Translations under genes and position numbers: made by a program
Notes under the pieces: model-generated
The model's database searches: none
The model's input: the letters and a program-made list of their open reading frames with translations, nothing else
Told to the model about the DNA's origin: nothing
Shown here: in pieces, positions 8,684-16,436 of the stretch
Layout of the letters: every line of letters begins with the position of its first letter
How positions within the stretch are numbered: position 1 is the stretch's first letter
Assembly (NCBI GenBank): GCA_039934035.1
Contig: JBDTMZ010000147.1
Coordinates: 62,001-126,000, forward strand
DNA length: 64,000 bases
From: Solibacter sp039934035
Lineage (GTDB): Bacteria > Acidobacteriota > Terriglobia > Bryobacterales > Bryobacteraceae
Direction: 5' to 3'

Positions 8684-9008
8684 GCGGCCTCCAGCTAGAT
8701 TCTAGTCTTCCTGGAAGCGAAAGGATAGGGAGGTCTGAATTGAGTGCCGCCGCCGGGGATCGGGCGGTCTACGGCGCTCATCGCGGGTGGTTCATCGCAG
8801 GAGCCGCTACCAGGGTCTGATCGAGAACCGCGACCTTCCGGTGTGGCGGCCCGGCTTCTGTGCCGCCGTCGACTTGGTACGCGGCGCCTGGGTCGCTATT
8901 TGCCTCCGGAAGCAGGCGGTGCCACCGCCGGTTAGAGAGGCCCTTCGACGACTTGGCCGGCATGATTTCCCGCGCCGCCACCCTGGCACCGGGCCAGCAT
9001 CAAAGTGC
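8684..9008. other. Intergenic stretch without a convincing gene
   Basis: About 325 bp lie between efp and the DUF2239 promoter. Short open frames exist on both strands, but they lack ribosome-binding sites and protein-like composition. Only the efp leader (GGAGG, TAGAAT palindrome at 8695-8705) could be assigned. Confidence 0.5.
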
Positions 9009-9049
9009 TTGACTACACCGTTTCATCCGGATAATATTAATTTATCCGG
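9009..9049 (+). promoter_or_regulatory. Promoter with palindromic operator in front of DUF2239 gene
   Basis: A -35 box TTGACT (9009-9014) is followed by an A/T-rich -10 region (GATAAT at 9030-9035, or TAATAT at 9032-9037). This overlaps a perfect inverted repeat, CCGGATAA (9027-9034) and TTATCCGG (9042-9049), with a 7-bp spacer. A repressor bound here would block the -10 box. The gene starts only 7 bp downstream, so the leader is very short and no ribosome-binding site is visible. Confidence 0.65.
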
Positions 9050-9055
9050 GTAAAA

Positions 9056-9649
9056 ATGATGTCTACTACTTGTACTGCTTTCGCAGGCACCACACTCGTC
9101 GCTTCCGGTGCACTTCCGGAAGTGGCGCGCCAGGCAAAGCTCGCTCTGGACCGCGACGCCTGGGCACAGGTCCTGATCTTCGACGACGTCACCAGCGAGG
9201 TCATCGAAGTGGATTTCCGCGGCACGCCCGAAGAGGTCGAGCGGCGGCCCACGGAGGCGTCCGCTGCTGTGGAAGCGAGCGCATTGCCGGAAGAGGCGCG
9301 GCGTCCGGGACGGCCTCGGCTGGGCGTGGTGGCGCGGGAAATCACGCTGCTTCCGCGGCATTGGGAGTGGCTTGCCACGCAGCCCGGAGGAGCTTCGGTC
9401 GCCCTGCGCAAACTCGTGGAGCAGGCGCGCAACGCCAATCAGGGGGCCGACCGGAAGCGCCGCGCGCAGGAATCCTGCTACCGCTTTCTCTCCACGATGG
9501 CGGGCAATGAACCCGGGTTCGAAGAAGCCACGCGCGCGCTCTTCGCCGGCAATCTCGCGCGCTTTGAAGAAATGTCGCGAGCGTGGCCCTCGGACGTCCG
9601 CGACCACGCGCGACGGCTCGCCGCTGTGGCCTGTACGGAGAGCAGTTAG
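9056..9649 (+). CDS. DUF2239 family protein, possible DNA-binding
   Basis: The 197-aa protein matches DUF2239. The N-terminal part has CTAFAG, LIFDD and GTPEEVERR. The C-terminal half has the hallmark GRPRLGVVAREITLLPRHWEWL (from about residue 85), then GGASVALRKLVEQAR. This last segment, a basic turn followed by a strand and two helices, resembles ribbon-helix-helix DNA-binding folds, so autoregulation through the palindrome just upstream is plausible (inference). Two consecutive ATGs open the frame. A GIY-YIG protein follows 8 bp downstream in the same direction. No membrane segment is present. The molecular role of the family is not established. Confidence 0.85.
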   Translation: MMSTTCTAFAGTTLVASGALPEVARQAKLALDRDAWAQVLIFDDVTSEVIEVDFRGTPEEVERRPTEASAAVEASALPEEARRPGRPRLGVVAREITLLPRHWEWLATQPGGASVALRKLVEQARNANQGADRKRRAQESCYRFLSTMAGNEPGFEEATRALFAGNLARFEEMSRAWPSDVRDHARRLAAVACTESS

Positions 9650-9657
9650 GAGACGCC

Positions 9658-9999
9658 ATGGAATCGAAAGCGGAGAGACGGGATGCCGCGCGCCAGTTCA
9701 AAACGCGCAAAGTGGCGGCGGGCGCTTACGCGGTGCGCTGCACGGCGACGGGCATGGTATGGGTGGGCGTGTCGCGCAATTTGGATGCCGCGCGCAATTC
9801 CGCCTGGTTTTCGCTGCGCATGGACGGGCACCGCGTGCCCTCGCTGCAGCAGGCGTGGAATGCGCAGGGTGAAGACGCGTTCCAGTTTGAAGTGCTCGAC
9901 ACACTGGACGAGGACACCCATCCGATGGCGGTGGCGGATCTGTTGAAGGAGCGGAAACTCGCCTGGGTGGCGCGCCTGAACGCGGCTCCTCTGTTGTAG
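9658..9999 (+). CDS. Small GIY-YIG nuclease family protein
   Basis: The 113-aa protein starts at the ATG at 9658, supported by AGGAG five bases upstream. It has a GIY-YIG core: GAYAV (from Gly22) for the GIY element, WVGVSRNL (Trp35-Leu42) for the YIG element with the conserved Arg40, then WNAQGEDAFQFEVLDTLDED and a C-terminal helix KERKLAWVARLNA. Small stand-alone GIY-YIG proteins are predicted endonucleases, possibly in DNA repair. Here the first Tyr of YIG is Trp. It forms a two-gene unit with DUF2239, and the shared operator suggests joint control. Confidence 0.82.
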   Translation: MESKAERRDAARQFKTRKVAAGAYAVRCTATGMVWVGVSRNLDAARNSAWFSLRMDGHRVPSLQQAWNAQGEDAFQFEVLDTLDEDTHPMAVADLLKERKLAWVARLNAAPLL

Positions 10000-10092
10000 C
10001 GCGCCCGGCCGTGCCTGCGCGCCGTGCCACCCGCGTCGACCCGGTGCGCGCCCTGCGCTGGGAGTGACCATCCCGCAGAGTATGCTGTAGGC

Positions 10093-10722
10093 ATGGCGCG
10101 CCTGCGCTGGACTCTCATCACCTTCGGTCTGCCCGCGCTCTATGTCGCGCTGCTGGTGATTTTCAACTGGCCCGAGAAGCCCGAGTACGTCAGGGCCACC
10201 CCTACCGTGATGACGGTCAGCGAGCAGGCCGGCGCCTCCGTGCTCCACATGCCGGAACCCATCTACCCCGAGCAGGCACTGCGCGATTCCGTGGAAGGTA
10301 CGGTGAAGCTCCACGTGTCGATCAATGCCGATGGCCTCGTGACGCAGGCCACGCCGGTCGCGGGTCCGCCGCTGTTGCGCGCCGCCGCGGTGGATGCGGT
10401 GCATCGCTGGCAATTCGAAGGCAAGCTTGCCGAAACCCAGGTGGATGTGGGATTTTCGCTGCGTTACGTGACTCGTTCGCTGACGCCCGCGGAGCCCGTC
10501 GCGCGCAGCCTTCCCCCCAACCGCAGCCGCCAGCGCGGCACGGTTCGCGTGGTGGCCCTGGTGGATAAGGACGGCCACGCCAGCATGGTGCAGGCCGTTG
10601 CCGGCCCTGAAAAGTTACGCGCCGCCGCGGTCGAATCCGTGCGCCGCTGGACCTTCCGTCCCACGCTGCGTAACGGGCTGCCGATCCACGCCACCACCGT
10701 CGTCGAGATCCCGTTCAGTTAG
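10093..10722 (+). CDS. TonB-like protein with two tandem TonB C-terminal domains
   Basis: The 209-aa protein is read from ATG 10093; an upstream in-frame GTG would add a non-hydrophobic tail before the membrane anchor. One N-terminal membrane helix (about residues 7-24) is followed by a short linker. Then come two copies of the TonB C-terminal fold: EPIYPEQALRDSVEGTVKLHV...AAVDAVHRWQF, and GTVRVVALVDKDGHASMVQAV...AAVESVRRWTFRPTL. Family members couple the proton-motive force to outer-membrane receptors. No exbB/exbD is nearby and the proline-rich spacer is very short, so periplasmic reach may be limited. Confidence 0.8.
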   Translation: MARLRWTLITFGLPALYVALLVIFNWPEKPEYVRATPTVMTVSEQAGASVLHMPEPIYPEQALRDSVEGTVKLHVSINADGLVTQATPVAGPPLLRAAAVDAVHRWQFEGKLAETQVDVGFSLRYVTRSLTPAEPVARSLPPNRSRQRGTVRVVALVDKDGHASMVQAVAGPEKLRAAAVESVRRWTFRPTLRNGLPIHATTVVEIPFS

Positions 10723-10729
10723 CCCGCAC

Positions 10730-10763
10730 AAAAAAAACGGCAGCCGCCTTTCGACGACTGCCG
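10730..10763 (-). terminator. Rho-independent terminator of the DUF2911 gene
   Basis: On the minus strand CGGCAGTCG (10763-10755) pairs with CGGCTGCCG (10746-10738) across an 8-nt loop, with one G-U pair. Eight T's (10737-10730) follow. It lies 17 bp past the DUF2911 stop. Confidence 0.88.
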
Positions 10764-10780
10764 CCATTACTTCGTAATCG

Positions 10781-11326
10781 CTACTTTGCTGCCACGTCGA
10801 CGGAGGCCACCACGTTTTCCCATTCCAGGGTGAGGGTGCCCTTCTTGCCGTCGCTCGACGCGAGCGTCATCTTGTACGTCTCGACCAGCGCCGGCGGCTT
10901 CGACATCTTCATCGGCGTACGGCCCACTTCCTTGGTGGTATCGAGCGTCGTGCTGCCATCGCGATTGATTCCCCACTGGCCGGTCTGCTTGCTGACGACG
11001 AGCTGCCAGCCCTTGGGATCCAACTGCACGTACAGCGTGTAGTCGCCCGCCGGAACAGCGACCTTGCCGATGGTGATATCGCCATCCGTGTGCAGCGCCG
11101 TCGCATTGTTCGCGCCCGCGCGCCAGACGCTGCCGTCGGGCTGTAGCGCACCTGCTCCGTTGAAGATCTTGCGCCCCTTCACTGAGGGTGCCGAGTATTT
11201 AATCGTCACTGCCTTCCCGCCGAGAGTCGCCGTAGTCGACGCCGCGGGACTCGGCTGCTGCGCCATCGCAGCGCCCGTCACAACTGCCAGCACCAGCATG
11301 CCGGCAAAAATCTTTCTAGTTTTCAT
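10781..11326 (-). CDS. DUF2911 domain secreted protein
   Basis: The 181-aa protein has a clear signal peptide (MKTRKIFAGMLVLAVVTGAAMA, cleavage before QQ). The DUF2911 pattern follows: ITIKYSAPSVKGRKIF, SVWRAGANNATALHTDGDI, VPAGDYTLYVQL, WGINRDGSTT, and a C-terminal TLTLEWENVVASVDV. The family has a compact beta-sandwich and unknown function, and is common in Acidobacteria and Bacteroidetes. It is a single-gene unit closed by a strong terminator. A TATACT box on the minus strand at 11358-11353 could serve as its -10. Confidence 0.88.
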   Translation of the reverse strand: MKTRKIFAGMLVLAVVTGAAMAQQPSPAASTTATLGGKAVTIKYSAPSVKGRKIFNGAGALQPDGSVWRAGANNATALHTDGDITIGKVAVPAGDYTLYVQLDPKGWQLVVSKQTGQWGINRDGSTTLDTTKEVGRTPMKMSKPPALVETYKMTLASSDGKKGTLTLEWENVVASVDVAAK

Positions 11327-11400
11327 AGTTGGTGTGAAACCCTTCTTCTGAAAGTATATTACCCCTTGCGGCGGCGTACGCTCTGCGCCATGTTAATACA

Positions 11401-11745
11401 GTGTTCCCCATCGAAACCCTGCGCGCCATTCTCGCCTTGATTGGCGCGGGCAGCGCATTCATGGCGGGCCAGACTTTGCCGGCGATGCGCGCCCGGCGCG
11501 TCAAACCCGCGCGCCACCTTGCCTGGATGTTGCGCACCGCGCTCTGTCTGGGAGCTCTGGGCTTCCGCCACCAGCCCGACCTCATCATGGCCGGCGCCGT
11601 CATTCTCGCCACCGCGGCGTTCGCCGCCGGATGGTGGCAGGCGTCCCACGTCAAGCCGCCCGAAGATCTCTCGCAGGATATCGTTCCGCACGATCCGGTC
11701 ACACAGGATTTGGATTCCCGCGAGCGCCAGTCGAGAGAAGAATAG
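11401..11745 (+). CDS. Small inner-membrane protein of unknown function
   Basis: The 114-aa protein starts at a GTG (11401). Two hydrophobic segments (about residues 6-24 and 60-82) flank a basic loop with RARRVKPARHLAWMLR. A polar acidic tail ends in ERQSREE. No family was recognised. It lies 27 bp before the pfkB-type kinase gene in the same direction and may be co-transcribed. Codon composition is like that of its neighbours, which favours a real gene, but no ribosome-binding site is visible. Confidence 0.55.
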   Translation: MFPIETLRAILALIGAGSAFMAGQTLPAMRARRVKPARHLAWMLRTALCLGALGFRHQPDLIMAGAVILATAAFAAGWWQASHVKPPEDLSQDIVPHDPVTQDLDSRERQSREE

Positions 11746-11772
11746 CCCTCCGGTTGCTACAATCTCTTTTAC

Positions 11773-12690
11773 ATGTCCCTAATTGTCGTTGGATCCGTTG
11801 CTTATGACGGCGTGGAAACGCCGCATGGAAAAGTCGATCGCATGCTCGGCGGAGCCTGCACCTATATCTCTCTCGCCGCCGCGTATTTCACTCCCGTGAA
11901 GATTGTCGGCGTGGTGGGAGAAGACTTCGCGCAGGAAGATATCGATTTCCTCGCCTCCCGCAAAATCGATCTCGCCGGACTCGATCGCGTGCCCGGCAAG
12001 ACCTTTTTCTGGGCCGGGAAATATTCGCCCGATATGAACGATCGCGAGACGCTGCAGACAGATCTCAACGTCTTCGCCGATTTCAATCCGCGCCTGCCCG
12101 AAAGCTACCGCTCCGAGCCCTATCTCTTCCTCGGCAACATCCAGCCCGACCTGCAGCGCAGCGTGCGCGCCCAGATGAGCAACGTCCAGCTGACCGGCGG
12201 CGACACCATGAATTATTGGATTAACGATTTCCGCCCGGCCCTGCTGGAAACCCTCAAGCAGTGGGACTTCCTGCTGATCAACGATTCCGAAGCCCGCCTG
12301 CTCTCTGGCGAATACAACCTGCGCCGCGCCGCCGCCAAAATCATGGAGATGGGCCCGCACACGCTGGTCATCAAGCGCGGCGAATACGGCGCCATTCTCT
12401 TCCGCAAGAATGAGCACTTCATGGTGCCCGGCTATCTGCTGCAGGATGTTTTCGACCCCACCGGCGCGGGCGATTGCTTCGCCGGCGGCTTCATCGGCCA
12501 CCTCGCCGGGCAAGGCGTGTCGCCCTCTAACGGCGATATCGATTTCGCCGACCTGCGGCGTGCCGTCATCTATGGTTCCGTCATGGGCAGTTTCTGCTGC
12601 GAGCGGTTCGGCGTGGACCGCTTCCGCACGCTGACGCGTGAAGAAATCGATGGCCGCTATCAAGAGTTCAAGAACTGCACCTCGTTCTAG
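11773..12690 (+). CDS. PfkB/ribokinase-family sugar kinase
   Basis: The 305-aa protein starts with the strand and loop MSLIVVGSVAYDGVETPHGK and GGACTYISLAAAYF that open ribokinase-type folds. It carries the C-terminal signature DPTGAGDCFAGGF, with the catalytic base at Asp234 and an anion hole in GAGD. LLINDSEARLLSGE and TLVIKRGEYGAI are further family motifs. It should phosphorylate a sugar or nucleoside hydroxyl with ATP in the cytoplasm; the substrate cannot be read from sequence. Its 3' end overlaps the glycosyltransferase gene by 41 bp, so the two are translationally coupled. Confidence 0.88.
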   Translation: MSLIVVGSVAYDGVETPHGKVDRMLGGACTYISLAAAYFTPVKIVGVVGEDFAQEDIDFLASRKIDLAGLDRVPGKTFFWAGKYSPDMNDRETLQTDLNVFADFNPRLPESYRSEPYLFLGNIQPDLQRSVRAQMSNVQLTGGDTMNYWINDFRPALLETLKQWDFLLINDSEARLLSGEYNLRRAAAKIMEMGPHTLVIKRGEYGAILFRKNEHFMVPGYLLQDVFDPTGAGDCFAGGFIGHLAGQGVSPSNGDIDFADLRRAVIYGSVMGSFCCERFGVDRFRTLTREEIDGRYQEFKNCTSF

Positions 12691-14170
12691 CGCGCTGCTG
12701 GTTTTCGCGGCGCTGTTCCTGGTGAGCGGCGCCGCGCTGGCCATCTTCTACTCCAACGGCTGGCTGCTCTATTACGGCGACGCCGAGGCGCACCTCAACA
12801 TCGCACGCCGCATGGTGGATTCGCGCACCCCGGGCTACGATCAGGTGGGTACGGTGTGGCTGCCATTACCCCACTGGCTCATGCTGCCCTTCGTACGCAA
12901 CGACGCGATGTGGTGGAGCGGTGTGGCGGGCGCGATTCCGTCGATGCTCGCATTTCTCGCGGCGGGCATGTTTCTGTTCGGCGCGGCTCATCGGATTTTC
13001 GACAGCGTTGCCGCCGGCGCCACCGCCGCCGCGCTCTTCGCGCTCAATCCCAACGTTCTGTACCTGCAGTCCATTCCGATGACGGAATCGCTGTTCGCGG
13101 CGTGCCTGTTGGGGCTGCTCTACTTCTCGGTGCGGTTCCACGATACGCAAGGCTGGGGCGCGGTCGCCGGCGCGGGAATTGCTGCCTGCGCCGGCACGTT
13201 GACGCGCTACGAAGGCTGGTTCGTTCTGCCTTTCGCGGCCCTCTATTTTCTGCTCACCGCCAAACGCAAGCGCTTCACCGTGGCGATTGCCTTCTCCCTG
13301 ATCGCCGCGCTGGGACCGCTCTTCTGGTTCTTTCACAACTGGTGGCTGACCATGGATCCGCTGGCCTTCTACCGCGGACCCTATTCCGCGCGCGCCATTC
13401 AGGGCAACGCGCCGTACCCCGGCAGGGGCGATTGGCGCGAGGCGTTCCTCTATTACCGCACCGCCGCACAACTCTGCGCGGGTCCCTGCCTGCCCGTCAT
13501 GGCCATCGCCGGAGCCGTGGCCGCGCTCTTTCGCCGCGCCTTCTGGCCCCTGCTCCTGCTCGCCCTCCCCGGCGCCTTCTTCGTGTGGAGCCTGCACTCG
13601 TCCGGCACGCCCATCTTCCTTCCCATCCTGAAACCGTTCTCCTACTACAACAGCCGCTACGGACTCGCCGTGATGCCGCTCTTCGCCTTCGCCGGAGCGG
13701 CCCTGGTCGCGATCGCGCCCGCTGTGCTTCGAGGACCGCTTGCCGCCGTTGCCGTGCTCGCCGCCGCCGTGCCGTGGGTGATTCATCCTTCGCCTTCGAC
13801 CTGGGTCACCTGGGAAGAATCGCGCGTCAATTCCGAAGCGCGCCGCGAATGGACCCGCCAGGCGGCCGACTATCTGCGCCCCCGCTACATTCCCGGCACC
13901 GGCATTCTCACCGGGTTCGGCGATCTTAGCGGAATTTACCGAACCCTGCACATCCCGCTGCGCGACACCTTCACGCCGGATAACGGACTGCCGTTCGACG
14001 CAGCCGTCATCCGACCCGAGCTTTTCCTGCGCGAGCCGTGGGTAGTGACGATGGGCGGCGCGCCCGCGCAATCGGCCGTCAATCGCGCTGCCCGCCTCGG
14101 GATCGTTTATTCTTTGGAGAAGACCGTTATCGTCCCGTACGCGCCGGTGATTGAGATATACCGGCGCTGA
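12650..14170 (+). CDS. Polytopic GT-C (ArnT/GT39-like) glycosyltransferase
   Basis: The protein is about 506 aa with many hydrophobic segments from residue 15 onward. The first periplasmic loop carries DAEAHLNIARRMVDS, the acidic motif placed as in ArnT/PMT enzymes, which take sugars from polyprenyl-phosphate donors. TRYEGW, NPNVLYLQSIPMTE and NSRYGLAVMPLF are typical of this superfamily. The ATG at 12650 lies inside the kinase gene; a GTG at 12638 is an alternative. It probably modifies a lipid or protein at the outer face of the inner membrane. The acceptor is unknown. A YbjQ-like gene follows 24 bp downstream. Confidence 0.78.
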   Translation: MAAIKSSRTAPRSSALLVFAALFLVSGAALAIFYSNGWLLYYGDAEAHLNIARRMVDSRTPGYDQVGTVWLPLPHWLMLPFVRNDAMWWSGVAGAIPSMLAFLAAGMFLFGAAHRIFDSVAAGATAAALFALNPNVLYLQSIPMTESLFAACLLGLLYFSVRFHDTQGWGAVAGAGIAACAGTLTRYEGWFVLPFAALYFLLTAKRKRFTVAIAFSLIAALGPLFWFFHNWWLTMDPLAFYRGPYSARAIQGNAPYPGRGDWREAFLYYRTAAQLCAGPCLPVMAIAGAVAALFRRAFWPLLLLALPGAFFVWSLHSSGTPIFLPILKPFSYYNSRYGLAVMPLFAFAGAALVAIAPAVLRGPLAAVAVLAAAVPWVIHPSPSTWVTWEESRVNSEARREWTRQAADYLRPRYIPGTGILTGFGDLSGIYRTLHIPLRDTFTPDNGLPFDAAVIRPELFLREPWVVTMGGAPAQSAVNRAARLGIVYSLEKTVIVPYAPVIEIYRR

Positions 14171-14194
14171 TTCCGCCATACATAAGGAGACCGC

Positions 14195-14530
14195 ATGGTA
14201 CCGCACGAATTCGTCACTACCGCATTTGAACTTCCCGGCTATCGCGTTAAGCGCAATTTAGGAATTGTGCGCGGCATCGTGGTGCGCTCGCGCTCTATCG
14301 TCGGCACCATCGGCGCCAGTATCCAGACGCTGGTGGGCGGCAACATTTCGCTCTTCAGCAACCTCTGCGAGCAGACCCGCAGCGATGCGTTCGAAATTAT
14401 GCTGAAGCACGCCGGAGAACTCGGCGCCAACGCCGTCATCGGTGCCCGCTACGACGCCACGGAAATCATGCAGGGTGTCACCGAGGTCCTGTCCTACGGC
14501 ACCGCCGTGGAAGTGGAGCCCATTCGTTAG
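14195..14530 (+). CDS. YbjQ/UPF0145 family protein
   Basis: The 111-aa protein has the YbjQ pattern: TTAFELPGYRVKRNLGIVRGIVVRSRS near the N-terminus, then a helix with R-SDAFEIMLKHAGELGANAVIGARYD, and a C-terminal YGTAVEVEPI. The family forms ring oligomers and is called 'heavy-metal-binding' by annotation habit, with little direct evidence. AAGGAG precedes the ATG at ideal spacing. Its stop codon abuts the dapF ATG with no gap, so the two are co-translated. Confidence 0.88.
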   Translation: MVPHEFVTTAFELPGYRVKRNLGIVRGIVVRSRSIVGTIGASIQTLVGGNISLFSNLCEQTRSDAFEIMLKHAGELGANAVIGARYDATEIMQGVTEVLSYGTAVEVEPIR

Positions 14531-15334
14531 ATGAAGATCCCGTTCACCAAAGCGCACGGCGCGAAGAACGATTTCCTGTTCACCTGGCGCGCCGACGCTC
14601 CCGACACTGTATCCAACGATCACGCGGAAATCGCGCGCAACATTTGCCATCGCCATACCGGCGTGGGCGCCGATGGGTGGATGCTGGTAGACCCGCCTGC
14701 CGATCCCGACGCCGAGGGCACCATTCAGCTCTACAATTCCGACGGCAGCCTGGCCGAGATGTCGGGCAACGGCACGCGCTGCGCCGCCGCTTTTCTGATT
14801 CGCCACGGGCATGCCGCCGGCGTGGTGCGCGTACGCACGGGCGCGGGAATCAAAAGCCTGCGCCTGCTGGAGCGGCGCGAACTCTATTACCTCTTCGAGA
14901 TGAACATGGGGCAGGCCGAGGTGCGCGACCTGCACTTTCCGCTGGAGCTTTCCTGGGGTCCGCGCGACGTCACGCTGCTGTGGGTCGGCAATCCCCAATG
15001 CGCCATTCCGGTGGAACATTTTGATTTCGACTGGCGCGTGATGGGGCATGCCATCGAGCATCATCCGCATTTCCCGAATCGGACGAATGTGTCCTTCGTG
15101 AAGAAGGTGGACGAGCACACCATTGACGTTCGCTTTTGGGAGCGTGGGGCAGGGGAGACGCCGAGCAGCGGCACCGGTTCCACCGGAGCGGCGGCGATGG
15201 CGGTTTCGCGCGGTCTGGTGACTTCGCCCGTGCGCGTGCTCACGCCCGGCGGCCCGATCGATCTCCGGTTCGAAGGCGATATCTTTTTAACGGGTCCCGC
15301 CGAGATTACCGCGGAAGGCGTCTTTCTGCTCTAA
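14531..15334 (+). CDS. dapF: Diaminopimelate epimerase-like protein with the second catalytic Cys replaced
   Basis: The 267-aa protein has the two-lobed DapF fold. Recognisable sites are VGADGWMLV (45-53), YNSDGSLAEMSGNGTRCAAA with catalytic Cys84, GNPQC in the middle, and ERGAGETPSSGTGST near the C-terminus. DapF interconverts LL- and meso-diaminopimelate for lysine and peptidoglycan using a Cys/Cys acid-base pair. Here the second Cys, normally in ACGTG, is Ser213 (SSGTG), and the N-terminal GND is KND. It may be a slow or altered epimerase or racemase, or a divergent lineage form. The start directly abuts the ybjQ-like stop. No other lysine gene is nearby. Confidence 0.82.
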   Translation: MKIPFTKAHGAKNDFLFTWRADAPDTVSNDHAEIARNICHRHTGVGADGWMLVDPPADPDAEGTIQLYNSDGSLAEMSGNGTRCAAAFLIRHGHAAGVVRVRTGAGIKSLRLLERRELYYLFEMNMGQAEVRDLHFPLELSWGPRDVTLLWVGNPQCAIPVEHFDFDWRVMGHAIEHHPHFPNRTNVSFVKKVDEHTIDVRFWERGAGETPSSGTGSTGAAAMAVSRGLVTSPVRVLTPGGPIDLRFEGDIFLTGPAEITAEGVFLL

Positions 15335-15375
15335 GTGGGGCAGCCATTCCTGGCTGCCTTCAGGCGGCGCGAACT
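15335..15375. repeat. REP-like palindromic element, family A copy 1
   Basis: GTGGGGCAGCC is followed by a hairpin GGCAGCC/GGCTGCC (15339-15345 with 15352-15358), then TTCAGGCGGCGCGAAC. The same words recur at 25712-25750 and 25968-25990. It sits directly after the dapF stop, between convergent genes. Confidence 0.6.
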
Positions 15376-15440
15376 ACCTGAGTCGCCTGCACAAAGATGT
15401 GCCATCTCGTCTGCCCGCGGACTACGCGGGGTCGCCCGCT

Positions 15441-16169
15441 CTACAGCTTGGTAGGCATGATCTGCAATTCCGGCACCGTGACGTGCGCCGGCAACTTCGC
15501 GACCGCCAGAATCGCCTCCGCGACATCCTGAGGCTTCAACGCTTCCGCCAGCGTTTCCGCCGTCGGCTGCACCGGACGATATCCCAACAGTTCGGTATCC
15601 ACCAATCCCGGACAGATCACGCAGGTGCGAATTCCGTTGGCGCGCTCCTCCACGCGAATCGCGTGTGCCATGCCCACCACGCCGCGTTTCGACGCCTGAT
15701 ACGACGCGCCCGACACGTCAGCCAGCAGTCCCGAAATCGACGCCACGTAAATCAGATGTCCCGACTTGCGTTCGCGCATGGCGGGCAACACCGCCTGTGT
15801 CGCATAGAACGCCCCATTCATGTTCACCGAAATCATGTTTTCCCAAGTAGCGGGCGTCAGCACGGTCATGTACCGCTCCTTGGTATTGACTCCGGAACTG
15901 TACACCAGAATGTCGATGGGCCCGAGCTTCTCGACGGTCTGTTTCGCCAGGGCGTTCAGCTCTTCCACCTTGGTAACGTCGGCGGTCGCAATCTCGATTT
16001 TGTGTCCGTCCGCCGCCAACTCCTGCTGTAAGGCGCGCAGGCGTTCCTCGCGTCGCGCGGCAGCCATCACGCGCGCGCCTTCCCGGGCGAACAAAATCGT
16101 CGCCTCGCGCCCGATTCCACTGGATGCGCCTAATACAAGCACTACCTGATTCGTCAATTTCACAGCCAT
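15441..16169 (-). CDS. Short-chain dehydrogenase/reductase
   Basis: The 242-aa protein is a classical SDR. It has a Rossmann nucleotide site GASSGIG (Gly14-Gly20), Asn116, Ser144, and the catalytic Tyr157-x3-Lys161 (YQASK). The usual NNAG motif is replaced by YSSG (90-93). The ATG at 16169 begins the native fold; an upstream in-frame extension to 16223 adds an unrelated leader. ARREERL after the second strand suggests NADP(H) preference. The substrate cannot be inferred. It is a single gene on the minus strand, convergent with dapF. Confidence 0.88.
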   Translation of the reverse strand: MAVKLTNQVVLVLGASSGIGREATILFAREGARVMAAARREERLRALQQELAADGHKIEIATADVTKVEELNALAKQTVEKLGPIDILVYSSGVNTKERYMTVLTPATWENMISVNMNGAFYATQAVLPAMRERKSGHLIYVASISGLLADVSGASYQASKRGVVGMAHAIRVEERANGIRTCVICPGLVDTELLGYRPVQPTAETLAEALKPQDVAEAILAVAKLPAHVTVPELQIMPTKL

Positions 16170-16436
16170 TTTGAAATTGTACCGGGCGGAACACCTTTCG
16201 TGCGCTGAGGATACCCCGCACACCCCTGGCCGGTGCGGTCCACTGCGTCCCGACAGGGCTCCACTCCGAAATTGACAGCGCGTGCCTCCTGTGAGACGCT
16301 ACTCCACAGCGCGCTCGGGGGCGCCTCCTTTCCGCGGCAAGGGAACCTGTTCCCACCCTTTTTACGAATACCGGGTTTGGACCTTTCATCCGGCCCTGAC
16401 TTAAGCGGAATCCGGGCAATTACGGAAGGAAGGTAT

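Noticed and set aside
9027..9049. CCGGATAA/TTATCCGG hairpin as a terminator of efp or an upstream gene
   Set aside because: It lies over the -10 region of a good promoter, has no T run and sits 7 bp before a start codon. An operator fits better.
12856..13929. Arg-rich frame inside the glycosyltransferase gene
   Set aside because: It is the +1 frame of a high-GC membrane protein gene. Composition (Arg, Pro, Ala) is typical for off-frame reading.
16341..16354. GGGAACCTGTTCCC palindrome upstream of the ankyrin gene as a LexA box
   Set aside because: The spacing between GAAC and GTTC is 2 bp instead of 4, and the gene has no link with DNA damage. It may be chance or another operator.
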